DNA of 64,000 nucleotides from JBJHBP01 sp050485685. Its GTDB lineage: Bacteria > Pseudomonadota > Gammaproteobacteria > Steroidobacterales > Rariloculaceae. A model generated the notes under the pieces. It worked only from the letters and a program-made list of their open reading frames with translations. It did no database searches and was not told the origin of the DNA. Within the stretch, counting starts at the first letter, position 1; each line of letters begins with the position of its first letter. The stretch lies in assembly GCA_050485685.1 (NCBI GenBank), contig JBJHBW010000013.1, forward strand, positions 1-64,000, in the 5' to 3' direction. Shown piece after piece: positions 52,953 to 61,405 of this stretch. The translations under genes were made by a program, and so were the position numbers.

Positions 52953-55900
52953 ATGTCCCTTTCATCCGCCGGCCCGATGTTGACCGGGCTGAAACTGCCC
53001 AGAGCGCGCCGTCCGCTGGTGCGCTGGCGTTCCCTTTTCGGCTGCGCAACCGCCCTGGCCATCGCCGAGGCGTGCGCGCGTCACAACGGACCGGTGCTGA
53101 TCGTCGCGCCCTCCGCCGCTGAAGCGGACCGCCTTGAAAGGGAGATCGCATTTTTCGCCGGCCGCGCGCCGCAGCGCTTTCCCGACTACGAAACGCTGCC
53201 GTTTGAGCCGTTCTCCCCACCGCAGGATCTGATCGCCGAACGCCTGCTCGCGCTGCATCAGCTGCAGGCCGGGCTGGCCATCCATCTGCTGATCGATGCC
53301 GGCACGCTGCTCAGCCGTCTGCCGCCCGCGGCGTTTCTGGCCGCCCGGGCCGTCGCGTTCCGCAAGGGACAGGTTCTGGACCGTGACGAGACCATCGCCG
53401 GATTCGTCGCCAACGGCTACCAGCGTGTGGAACAGGTCACGGGCCCCGGCGAAATCGCCGTCCGCGGCGCTCTGCTGGATATTTTCCCCAGTGGCGCATC
53501 GGCACCGGTACGCGTGGATCTGTTCGATGACGAAATCGAGACACTGCGCGAGTTCGATCCGCAGACCCAGCTGACCACGCGTGAAGTCGAGAGTATCGAG
53601 GTCCTGCCGGCACGCGAGTTTCCATTCGACGCCGACGGTATCCGAGGCTTTCGCCAGCGTTTTCGGGAACGGTTCGCAGTGGAACCGGGTCGCTGCCCGG
53701 TCTACCGTGACATCTCCGATGCGGTGCTGCCGGCCGGCATTGAGTGCTATCTGCCGCTGTTCTTCGACAGCACGGCCTCCCTGTTCGATTATCTGCCCGA
53801 CGGCACGCTGCTGATCATTACTAACGACGCTCTGGCCGGGCTGGAAAAAACATTCGAGCTGGTCGTGGACCGCCATGAGCAGATGAATGTCGATCCTGAA
53901 CGGCCCCTGCTGGCACCGGATGCGGCGTACTGGACGCCACAGCAGGTGCGTGAGCGCGTCGCCACGTCGCTGCGCCTGGAACTGGAAGTTCCCGGCGGCG
54001 ACGACGCCGACACTGCCGACATTCCGGTTTTCGTTGCCGACACCGCACACGTACTGACCGGCGACCTGCCGCCGGAGATCGACCGCATCGAGCGCTGGCT
54101 GAAAACCGCCGAAAGTGACCGGACGCTGCTGGTGGCGTCATCTCCCGGTCACCGCGAAATGCTGGCAGAGCTGCTGCGCGGGCGCGATTACCGACCCGAG
54201 ATCGTTGCCGACTGGGCACAGTTCATTGCCGGCAACGCACCCCTGGCGTTGACCGTCGGCGAACTCGATGAAGGACTGCGCCTTCCCGGCCAGGGTCTGC
54301 GCATTCTCACCGCCGAACAGCTCGGAATGGAACGCGCACGACAGCGTGCGCGCAGGCGGCGTGCCGCACGCGATCCCGAAACCATCATTCGTGAGCTGAC
54401 CGACCTGCGTGCCGGCGCACCGGTCGTGCATGAAGATCATGGCGTCGGTCGTTACCGGGGGCTGGCCACACTGGATGTGGACGGCATGCCCACCGAATTC
54501 CTGCTGCTGGAGTATGCCGACGGTGACAAGCTGTATGTACCGGTGCAGAGCCTGCATCTGGTCAGTCGCTACACCGGCGCGCCCCCGGAACATGCCCCGC
54601 TGCACCGGCTGGGGTCGGACCAGTGGGCGAAGGCCAGGCGCAAGGCTGCGCAGCAGGCCCGCGATACGGCCGCGCAGCTGCTGAATCTCTACGCGCGCCG
54701 TGCAGCCCGCGTCGGCCACCGGATGCCGCCGGACGACGACGCCTATCGCCGCTTCGTACTCGAGTTTCCTTTCGACGAGACCGATGATCAGCTGGAAGCC
54801 ATTCACCAGGTGATCGACGACCTGGCCAGCGAACAGCCCATGGACCGCGTAATCTGCGGTGACGTCGGTTTCGGCAAGACAGAGGTCGCGTTGCGCTCGG
54901 CATTCGTGGCGGTCAACGCCGGCTATCAGGTCGCCGTGCTGGTACCGACCACCCTGCTTGCCCAGCAGCACTTTCGCACTTTTCAGGACCGGTTCGCGAA
55001 CTGGCCGGTGCGCGTCGGCCAGCTGTCGCGCTTCGGCACCGGCAAACAGACACAGGCCACGCTGCAGGGACTTGCGGACGGCACCATAGACATCGTGATC
55101 GGCACCCACAAACTGCTGGGACGCGAGGTGTCGTTCCGCAACCTGGGACTGGTCGTCATCGATGAGGAGCACCGCTTCGGCGTGAAGCACAAGGAAAGGC
55201 TGAAGTCCCTGCGTGCCGAAGTCGATGTGCTGACCATGACCGCAACGCCCATTCCCCGCACGCTGAACATGACGCTGGGCGGACTGCGCGAGCTGTCCAT
55301 CATTGCCACCCCACCGGCGGAAAGGCTGGCGGTCAAGACGTTCGTCGGCGAGTGGCGTGACCGCCAGATACGCGATGCGGTACTGCGCGAGATTCGTCGC
55401 GGCGGACAGGTGTACTTCGTGCACAACCGCGTAGAGAACATCGAGTCCGTTGCCACACAGCTGGAAAAGCTGCTTCCCGAAGCCGGCATACGCATCGCGC
55501 ACGGCCAGATGTCGGAGCGCGAACTCGAACAGGTCATGCTGGATTTCTATCACCGCCGCTTCAACGTACTGCTGTGCACGACCATCATCGAAAGCGGCAT
55601 AGACGTAGCCACGGCCAATACCATCATCATCAATCGTGCCGATCGCTTCGGCCTCGCACAGTTACACCAGCTGCGCGGCCGCGTCGGGCGGTCCCATCAT
55701 CAGGCATACGCCTATCTGATCGCTCCGCCCCGCCAGGCCCTGACGGCCGATGCGCAGAAACGACTGGACGCGATCGCCGCGCTCGAGGACCTGGGGTCAG
55801 GATTCACGCTGGCAACACACGATCTCGAAATACGCGGCGCGGGCGAACTGCTGGGCGACGAGCAGAGCGGCCAGATACAGGCGGTAGGTTTCACACTGTA

Positions 55901-56477
55901 TAACGAGCTGCTGGGACGCGCCGTCGCCGCACTGAAGGCCGGTCACGAACCGGATCTGGAGGATCCGTTCGAGCACGGACCCCAGATCGAACTTGGCCTG
56001 CCGGCACTGATTCCGGACGACTACCTGCCGGATGTGCACATGCGCCTGGTCAACTACAAACGCATCGCCAATGCCGCCAGCCGCGACGATCTGGACTCAT
56101 TGCAGGTGGAGCTGATCGACCGCTTCGGCCTGTTACCGCCTGCGACGAAAACCCTGTTTGCGATTACCGCCCTGAAGCTGATCGCGCAGCAGCTGGGCAT
56201 CGTGAAGATACAGGCCGGCGCGCAGGGCGGCGTGCTGAAGTTCGGCACACGCGCCAGCGCGGACCCGGCGGCACTGGCAGCAATGCTGACAGGGGAGCCC
56301 GAGCGCTACCGCATGGAAGGACCGTACAAGCTGCGTTTCAGCTGGTCCGCGGATGGCGAACCGGCGCGCCTGACGGCGCTTGAAGCACTGCTGCAGCGCC
56401 TGGGCGGGGATGGCCTGTCACCCGCCGGCAGCGCGGCGAACATCACATCCGGCAAACGCGATACCGCACGGCTATAA
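52953..56477 (+). CDS. mfd: Transcription-repair coupling factor Mfd
   Basis: Removes RNA polymerase stalled at lesions and recruits UvrA. The UvrB-like N-terminal module has DYETLPFEPFSPPQDLIAERL. The CarD-like RNA polymerase interaction domain is around GAPVVHEDHGVGRYRGLATL to LYVPVQSLHLVSRY (residues about 490-545). The RecG-like translocase has RVICGDVGFGKTEVALRSAF (Walker A), LVVIDEEHRFGVKHKE (DEEH box) and TMTATPIPRTLNMTL. The TRG-type region and the C-terminal D7 domain follow. Length 1174 is normal. It shares one base with the next gene (TAATG). Confidence 0.97.
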   Translation: MSLSSAGPMLTGLKLPRARRPLVRWRSLFGCATALAIAEACARHNGPVLIVAPSAAEADRLEREIAFFAGRAPQRFPDYETLPFEPFSPPQDLIAERLLALHQLQAGLAIHLLIDAGTLLSRLPPAAFLAARAVAFRKGQVLDRDETIAGFVANGYQRVEQVTGPGEIAVRGALLDIFPSGASAPVRVDLFDDEIETLREFDPQTQLTTREVESIEVLPAREFPFDADGIRGFRQRFRERFAVEPGRCPVYRDISDAVLPAGIECYLPLFFDSTASLFDYLPDGTLLIITNDALAGLEKTFELVVDRHEQMNVDPERPLLAPDAAYWTPQQVRERVATSLRLELEVPGGDDADTADIPVFVADTAHVLTGDLPPEIDRIERWLKTAESDRTLLVASSPGHREMLAELLRGRDYRPEIVADWAQFIAGNAPLALTVGELDEGLRLPGQGLRILTAEQLGMERARQRARRRRAARDPETIIRELTDLRAGAPVVHEDHGVGRYRGLATLDVDGMPTEFLLLEYADGDKLYVPVQSLHLVSRYTGAPPEHAPLHRLGSDQWAKARRKAAQQARDTAAQLLNLYARRAARVGHRMPPDDDAYRRFVLEFPFDETDDQLEAIHQVIDDLASEQPMDRVICGDVGFGKTEVALRSAFVAVNAGYQVAVLVPTTLLAQQHFRTFQDRFANWPVRVGQLSRFGTGKQTQATLQGLADGTIDIVIGTHKLLGREVSFRNLGLVVIDEEHRFGVKHKERLKSLRAEVDVLTMTATPIPRTLNMTLGGLRELSIIATPPAERLAVKTFVGEWRDRQIRDAVLREIRRGGQVYFVHNRVENIESVATQLEKLLPEAGIRIAHGQMSERELEQVMLDFYHRRFNVLLCTTIIESGIDVATANTIIINRADRFGLAQLHQLRGRVGRSHHQAYAYLIAPPRQALTADAQKRLDAIAALEDLGSGFTLATHDLEIRGAGELLGDEQSGQIQAVGFTLYNELLGRAVAALKAGHEPDLEDPFEHGPQIELGLPALIPDDYLPDVHMRLVNYKRIANAASRDDLDSLQVELIDRFGLLPPATKTLFAITALKLIAQQLGIVKIQAGAQGGVLKFGTRASADPAALAAMLTGEPERYRMEGPYKLRFSWSADGEPARLTALEALLQRLGGDGLSPAGSAANITSGKRDTARL

Positions 56478-57334
56478 TGGACGGCATGAGCCCCGTCACG
56501 AGAGTGTTCATGAGTGGTCTGGCGGCAGCGATGCTGGCCATTGCGCCCGTGTCCGTGTTCGCACAGGGCGCATCGGCCGACCAGGCGCCGTTGTACCGGA
56601 TCGAAATCATCGTATTCGCCCATCGCGATCTCGACCGCAACGAAGAGCTGCTGGAGCAGGCTGCCGAAAACCTTCCTTCGGGGCCTGCATCACCTGGGAT
56701 GAGGGAACGGCTCTTTCAGGACCGGGAAGAACTCGACGCACTTCTGTCTGGATTGCCTGAAGCCACGGCCGGTGACGGCCAGCAGGCCCCTGACACGTCC
56801 CCACGGACCTTCAGCGACCGCCCGGACGAAGCCGGCAGTGGCGCAGGCCTGCCGGATGAAGGCGGCATGGATCCTCAGCAACAGTGGCTGCGGCAGTTCG
56901 GGTTTCGACTGCTAAGCAATGAGGAACTGGAGCTGGGCGGCATCCTGAATTCACTGCAGCGACTGCAGGCCTACACGCCGCTGCTGCACGGCGGCTGGGT
57001 GCAGGAAGCACGGGCACAGCGCCAGGCGAGTCCTTTCGACCTCGCATATCTGGGTCGATTCAATCCGCGTGGCACCGTCACGCTGCACCTGGATCGCATG
57101 CCCTTCCTGACGCTGGATCTCAGTTATCAACCGCAGATGCCTGCCGGCGAAAGCGGTGGCGGTCAGTTCGGTCAGATTGTCACCGGGCCGCGTTACGTGC
57201 TGAAGGAGTCGCGACGCATTCCGCGCAACGGCGAACTGCACTACTTCGACCATCCCGCTTTCGGCGCGATCGTGATCATCCGCCCTCAGCCGCGCGACTC
57301 GGCAGAAACGCCGGACGGACGACCGGCCGCCTGA
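56477..57334 (+). CDS. CsiV family exported protein
   Basis: A 285-residue periplasmic protein with a signal peptide ending in FAQG. The start of the mature part, LYRIEIIVFAHRDL, and the C-terminal half (YTPLLHGGWVQEA, then RGTVTLHLDRMPFLTLDLSY and RYVLKESRRIPRNGELHYFDHPAFGAIVIIRP) are the CsiV family pattern. The middle (about residues 65-140) is Pro/Gly/Asp-rich and looks disordered. Family members commonly follow mfd; a link to cell wall or division has been proposed in Vibrio. Its ATG overlaps the mfd stop. Confidence 0.75.
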   Translation: MDGMSPVTRVFMSGLAAAMLAIAPVSVFAQGASADQAPLYRIEIIVFAHRDLDRNEELLEQAAENLPSGPASPGMRERLFQDREELDALLSGLPEATAGDGQQAPDTSPRTFSDRPDEAGSGAGLPDEGGMDPQQQWLRQFGFRLLSNEELELGGILNSLQRLQAYTPLLHGGWVQEARAQRQASPFDLAYLGRFNPRGTVTLHLDRMPFLTLDLSYQPQMPAGESGGGQFGQIVTGPRYVLKESRRIPRNGELHYFDHPAFGAIVIIRPQPRDSAETPDGRPAA

Positions 57335-57424
57335 GTGATCCTGAGCGCCATTCCTGCTACGGATGGCTGGCCCGACACGGGCCGGCGGCGGTACAGGGGA
57401 CGGCGAAACGAATAGCGCCGGCGG

Positions 57425-58456
57425 CTAGCGGGAAGTGCCTGAGACCTTCGCCGGAACCGGCATCGTTTGCTGCTGCATATCTTTGCGGGCACGCTCCAGC
57501 AGCCTGTCCAGGTCATCCTCCGGCCCGGGCACCACGTGAACCACACCCGGCGCCACTCCGACGTAGCGCGAGACCGTCGCACGCGGGTTATGCAGACCCA
57601 GACCCCGAACATTGCGTTGTATGCGATGCGCGAGCGCACGGACTTCCTCGCGATCGCGGGCACGGACGAACGCAGCAAATGCAGTGTCGGTGCATCGCGT
57701 TGCAAGGTCACTGGCGCGACGCAGAGTGCCGTTGAGCTGCGCGCCGATCATGCGCAGACAGGATTCCGCGGCAGCGGATCCGAAGGTGGCACGATAGGCG
57801 TCGAACTCGGTTACCTCGAACAGCATCAGCGCAACACCTGTACGTTCACGGCGCGCGATATTGAGATCACGCTCCACCAGTTCCGTGAAGAACTCGAACC
57901 TCAGCAGTCCCGTTCGATTGTCAGTGCGATTGAGACTATCGATTCTCTGCCGCGCCCGCCCGAGGGCAGTCTGCAGCTGCTGCACTTCGTTGCAGACCGC
58001 TCCGCTTTCGAGTTTGTCATCATCTTCCTCAGGTGCACGCTCCGGTGCCGTTGGCGCCGGCCGCTGCCTGAACAGCAGGTACTGAACTTCTCCGTTATCG
58101 TCGAACAATGGCTCCACATTGACTGCGCTGAACCAGCTGCTGCCGTCCTTGCGCAGGTCCGGCACAACGACTTCACAACTCTCCGCCTGACCGATCGCGC
58201 GCTGGAGCTTCTCGAACTCCGCCGGGGCGGCTTCGGACGGCTGTTCACCGCCTTTGCGCAGTAACGGGCAGGCGTTGCCGGTCAACTCTTCCAGGGTGTA
58301 GCCGGTCAGCGTCTCATAGGCAGGATTGGCATACACCACCGGCAGACCTTCGACCCGTGCATCGGCAATCACGATGCCCTCCGAAGTGCGGCTGACGACC
58401 TGCTCAAGCACCTTTCGAGCAAGCTGCCCCGTCGTGCTGTTTTCCTGACTGACCAT
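57425..58456 (-). CDS. PAS (LOV-like) protein with degenerate GGDEF domain
   Basis: A 343-residue cytoplasmic protein. Residues about 25-130 form a PAS domain very like LOV photosensors (GLPVVYANPAYETLTGYTL, then LRKDGSSWFSAVNVEPL). The Cys-bearing motif GxNCRFLQ is TGNACPLLRK: Cys63 is kept, but the preceding Asn and following Gln are lost. A coiled-coil linker (155-178) leads to a GGDEF-type domain whose signature is TDTAF (256-260) and whose metal Asp region is also altered, so it cannot make c-di-GMP. The ATG at 58456 is preferred to an upstream TTG. It is probably a signalling adaptor; its partner is unknown. Confidence 0.8.
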   Translation of the reverse strand: MVSQENSTTGQLARKVLEQVVSRTSEGIVIADARVEGLPVVYANPAYETLTGYTLEELTGNACPLLRKGGEQPSEAAPAEFEKLQRAIGQAESCEVVVPDLRKDGSSWFSAVNVEPLFDDNGEVQYLLFRQRPAPTAPERAPEEDDDKLESGAVCNEVQQLQTALGRARQRIDSLNRTDNRTGLLRFEFFTELVERDLNIARRERTGVALMLFEVTEFDAYRATFGSAAAESCLRMIGAQLNGTLRRASDLATRCTDTAFAAFVRARDREEVRALAHRIQRNVRGLGLHNPRATVSRYVGVAPGVVHVVPGPEDDLDRLLERARKDMQQQTMPVPAKVSGTSR

Positions 58457-58488
58457 CGCTTCAATAGTCTTTGACGCGACCCGACGGA

Positions 58489-59244
58489 TCAATGACCTGT
58501 ATCACATTGCGCCATCAACTGCGGCAACAGCCGGCGAAGCATGCGCCCTGCCTTCTGAAGGCCCTGCTGCAGGTGGCGGTCGATATCAGCATGCACCGAG
58601 TGACCCTGCGGTGAGCGACCGGCGGCATGATTCACGCCCACGGCACAGACCGCATAGGCCATACCCCGCTCTGCTGCCAGAACCGCTTCCGGCATCGCAG
58701 TCATGCCGACCATGGTACACCCGTCACGCTCCATGCGGTCGATCTCGGCAGCGGTTTCAAGACGAGGCCCCTGGGTGACGCCGTAGACACCGCCCGCGCA
58801 GGGTAAGCCCTCCTGCTCAACGCATTGACGGATCAGCGCCGCCAGCTCCCCGTCCACCGGCTCGGTGAACTCTACGTGCACGGGCTGTTCACCACCGAAG
58901 GTCTGCTCCCGACCCCAGGTGTAGTCGATCAACTGTGTCGGTACAGCCAGGTCTCCGGGATTGAAATCGGAAGCGATGGTGCCGACAGTATTCAGTGCAA
59001 TGCAGCGACGCACACCCAGCTGATGCAGCGCCTGAATGTTCGCCCTGTAGTTCACCTCATGTGGCGCAAGCGAATGACTCTCCCCGTGCCGCAGTATCAC
59101 AGCCACCCGCACAGCATCGATTGCGACCGTGAACACGGGACTTGAAGGTGGACCGTATGCTGTCTTGGTTGCACTGCGCGAGACGATATCCAGACCGAGC
59201 AGCCTGTGACCGCTGCCGACAATGAGGCCGATGTCAGATCGCAT
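58489..59244 (-). CDS. S-methyl-5'-thioinosine phosphorylase (MTAP/PNP family)
   Basis: A 251-residue purine nucleoside phosphorylase of the MTAP group. Motifs: IGLIVGSGHR near the start, ILRHGESHSLAPHEVNYRAN (phosphate and purine site), NTVGTIASDFNPGDLAVPTQLIDYTWGR, YGVTQGPRLETAAEIDRM and GMTAMPEAVLAAERGM. A closely similar enzyme in Pseudomonas aeruginosa, also near mfd and nagZ, prefers methylthioinosine, so I favour that substrate; methylthioadenosine remains possible. It overlaps the hpt stop by 11 bases. Confidence 0.8.
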   Translation of the reverse strand: MRSDIGLIVGSGHRLLGLDIVSRSATKTAYGPPSSPVFTVAIDAVRVAVILRHGESHSLAPHEVNYRANIQALHQLGVRRCIALNTVGTIASDFNPGDLAVPTQLIDYTWGREQTFGGEQPVHVEFTEPVDGELAALIRQCVEQEGLPCAGGVYGVTQGPRLETAAEIDRMERDGCTMVGMTAMPEAVLAAERGMAYAVCAVGVNHAAGRSPQGHSVHADIDRHLQQGLQKAGRMLRRLLPQLMAQCDTGH

Positions 59245-59794
59245 CGTTCACTCCGACAGCCCGTATCGACGGCAGACCACGCCAGTAACCGCGATAATCC
59301 ATGCCGCACCCGAACAGATAGCGGTCAGGCGCATGCAGCCCGACGAAGTCCACCGTCGGCCGATCCGGCACATTCACATCCTTGACCACCAGCACTGCGG
59401 TATACAGTCGACTCACCCCCGCAAGACGCAACGCCGTACACGCTTCGCGCAGGGTATGGCCATGATCCAGCACATCATCGACCAGCAGCACGCAGCGGCC
59501 TGCAAGCGATGGCTTCGGCGGCACGGGCCAGTGCATTTCTCCGCCGCTGAGTGCATCGCGATAGCGGGTGCCGTGCAGGTAGTCGAAGCGATATGCGAAA
59601 CGAAATCGCTTGCACAGTTCCACCGTGGCATACAGCCCGCCATGCATCATGGCCAGCACCGTCGGCTCAGCGCTGCCCAGCTGCGTCGCTACGGCCTGCG
59701 CGATGCCGTCCAGCGCTTCACTCACCCGTCGCTCGCTGAATACCTCCGAGGAACCTGCCAGCACCGCCTCGGCCTCCGCGGCGGCTTCATTCAT
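59234..59794 (-). CDS. hpt: Hypoxanthine-guanine phosphoribosyltransferase-like protein
   Basis: A 186-residue type I phosphoribosyltransferase. The PRPP loop is CVLLVDDVLDHGHTLREA, and VLAMMHGGLYATVELCKRF, LHGTRYRDAL and the C-terminal FVGLHAPDRYLFGCGMDYRGYWRGLPSI match HPRT. It converts hypoxanthine or guanine with PRPP to IMP or GMP. The next gene yields hypoxanthine from methylthioinosine, so the pair makes a short purine-salvage route. The ATG at 59794 (MNEAAAE) is chosen over one five codons upstream. Confidence 0.83.
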   Translation of the reverse strand: MNEAAAEAEAVLAGSSEVFSERRVSEALDGIAQAVATQLGSAEPTVLAMMHGGLYATVELCKRFRFAYRFDYLHGTRYRDALSGGEMHWPVPPKPSLAGRCVLLVDDVLDHGHTLREACTALRLAGVSRLYTAVLVVKDVNVPDRPTVDFVGLHAPDRYLFGCGMDYRGYWRGLPSIRAVGVNDAI

Positions 59795-59843
59795 ACTGTT
59801 CTGCAACAATCATTCCTGTCCTTTCAGGCTCAACTCGCCGGAC

Positions 59844-60887
59844 TCAACCTTCCAGGCTCAGCGTCGGCCGCGCCATCAGATCGTGCAGAAGGCGGCGAGC
59901 CTGACGCCAGGCAGGTGTGCCGCGCAACGTCTCCCAGTCTGAGCTGGCGGTGCCGCGAAGACGCATCAAACGCAGCTTGCCCGGCGGACTCACGTAATCC
60001 TTCAGGCTGTCGAGCGCTGCAGGAATCTCGTCCGGCGCATTACACAGCAGCACCAGATCACAACCGGCCTGAAGCGCAAGCCGTATGCGTTCCACCATGC
60101 CACCAGCCCCTTCCGCGCCGCGCATGCTCATGTCATCGGAGATCACCGCGCCGCTGAAACCCAGTCGCCCGCGCAAAGCGGTCCCCACCCACCAGGGCGA
60201 CATGCTGGCCGGTCGCGGATCGATGGCCGGAAACTTCACATGCGCCAGCATCACGGCGTGCAGGCCGCGCGAGATCAGGTGACGATAAGGGACAAGATCT
60301 TCGCGCAGCGCCACAAACTCCCTGTTGTCGGTGGCGACTTCCAGGTGCGAGTCGGCAACCGCGCCCGCATGCGAGGGAAAGTGCTTGGCGCACGTGGCAA
60401 GCCCTGCCCTTGTCGCACCTTCGACGATGCGTGCTGCCAGTTCCGACACCGCCTGCGCATCGGCGTGTAACGCGCGATCTCCGATCACCTCGGCAAGGCC
60501 CAGATCGAGATCGACGACTGGCGTGAACCCGAGGTCTACACGAAAGGCTCGCAGTTCCGCCCCCATCAGCCAGCCGAAAGCGCCGGCAGCCTTCAGTGCC
60601 GCATCGCGGTCCATGTCATGGAAGTGACCCAGTGCGCGCAGTGGCGGCAGCTCCGTGAACGGCGCACGAAAACGTTGCACGCGGCCGCCCTCCTGATCCA
60701 CCGCCACCAGCAGCTGCGGCTTGCGTGCCGCATGAATGTCGTCTATCAGGGCGGCGAGCTGCTCGGGGCTTTCGAAATTGCGCGTGAACAGGATGACACC
60801 GCCAAGCGCAGGATGCTGCAGCCATTCACGTTCATCCTGACTCAGCGTGGTACCACGCAGATCGATCATCAACGGACCAAGTGACAT
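59844..60887 (-). CDS. nagZ: Beta-N-acetylhexosaminidase NagZ
   Basis: Cytoplasmic GH3 enzyme that removes GlcNAc from anhydro-muropeptides during cell-wall recycling. Motifs: PLMIDLRGTTLSQDEREWL, ALGGVILFTRNFESPEQL, VAVDQEGGRVQRF, and the nucleophile Asp in GAVISDDMSMRGAEG. The flexible catalytic loop reads KHFPSHAGAVADSH, where the usual form is KHFPGHGxVxxDSH; the Asp-Ser-His end is kept. Length 347 is normal. The start overlaps the next upstream gene by 19 bases. Confidence 0.93.
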   Translation of the reverse strand: MSLGPLMIDLRGTTLSQDEREWLQHPALGGVILFTRNFESPEQLAALIDDIHAARKPQLLVAVDQEGGRVQRFRAPFTELPPLRALGHFHDMDRDAALKAAGAFGWLMGAELRAFRVDLGFTPVVDLDLGLAEVIGDRALHADAQAVSELAARIVEGATRAGLATCAKHFPSHAGAVADSHLEVATDNREFVALREDLVPYRHLISRGLHAVMLAHVKFPAIDPRPASMSPWWVGTALRGRLGFSGAVISDDMSMRGAEGAGGMVERIRLALQAGCDLVLLCNAPDEIPAALDSLKDYVSPPGKLRLMRLRGTASSDWETLRGTPAWRQARRLLHDLMARPTLSLEG

Positions 60888-61363
60888 CGCTCCGCCTCAC
60901 TCCAGGCCTCAAACGGGTGATCGATCAGACAGACATTGTAATAACGCCGCTGGTCCGTCACCTCCTGCCCGAGCCAGTCCGGTCGTATGACCGGTCGGGT
61001 TTCGCTGTCGAGTTCGATCTCGGCCACGATCAGACCGGCGTTGGCACCGAGAAATTCATCGATTTCCCAATGCTGCTCATCGACGTATACGTGGTGACGG
61101 ATCTTTTCCACCAACGGTCGCCGGCACAGCGCAAGCAGCTCCCGTGCGTCTTCCGCGGGAATCTCGTAATCAAACTCCAGGCGTGAGGCCACAAAGCCAC
61201 CGGCCTTGATATTAAGCCAGGCCTGACTGGCGCCGACCATACGCACGCGCACCGACACCTCGCTTTCGGAAAGATATCCCTGGCGCATGGCTTCAGACGA
61301 TCTCACCTGCCTGCGCCAGCCGTCCCCTGCCAGCAGAAACTTGCGTTCTATCTCGCGCGCCAT
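60869..61363 (-). CDS. CYTH domain protein
   Basis: A 164-residue triphosphate-tunnel protein. The N-terminal MAREIERKFLL has the ExExK metal-triphosphate motif; further strands include QGYLSESEVSVRVRMV, AWLNIKAGG, SRLEFDYEIPAEDARELLAL and VYVDEQHWEIDEFLGANAGLIVAEIEL. Bacterial single-domain members are usually inorganic triphosphatases; class IV adenylate cyclases share the fold. It is coupled to nagZ by overlap. Confidence 0.88.
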   Translation of the reverse strand: MAREIERKFLLAGDGWRRQVRSSEAMRQGYLSESEVSVRVRMVGASQAWLNIKAGGFVASRLEFDYEIPAEDARELLALCRRPLVEKIRHHVYVDEQHWEIDEFLGANAGLIVAEIELDSETRPVIRPDWLGQEVTDQRRYYNVCLIDHPFEAWSEAERCHLVR

Positions 61364-61405
61364 GCGCGCATGATAGCAGCACGAGCGCAGCCGACATCAG
61401 CAGCG

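Noticed and set aside
54138..55553. A 471-codon minus-strand frame antisense to mfd
   Set aside because: The mfd motifs fix the coding strand; the antisense product has no recognisable features.
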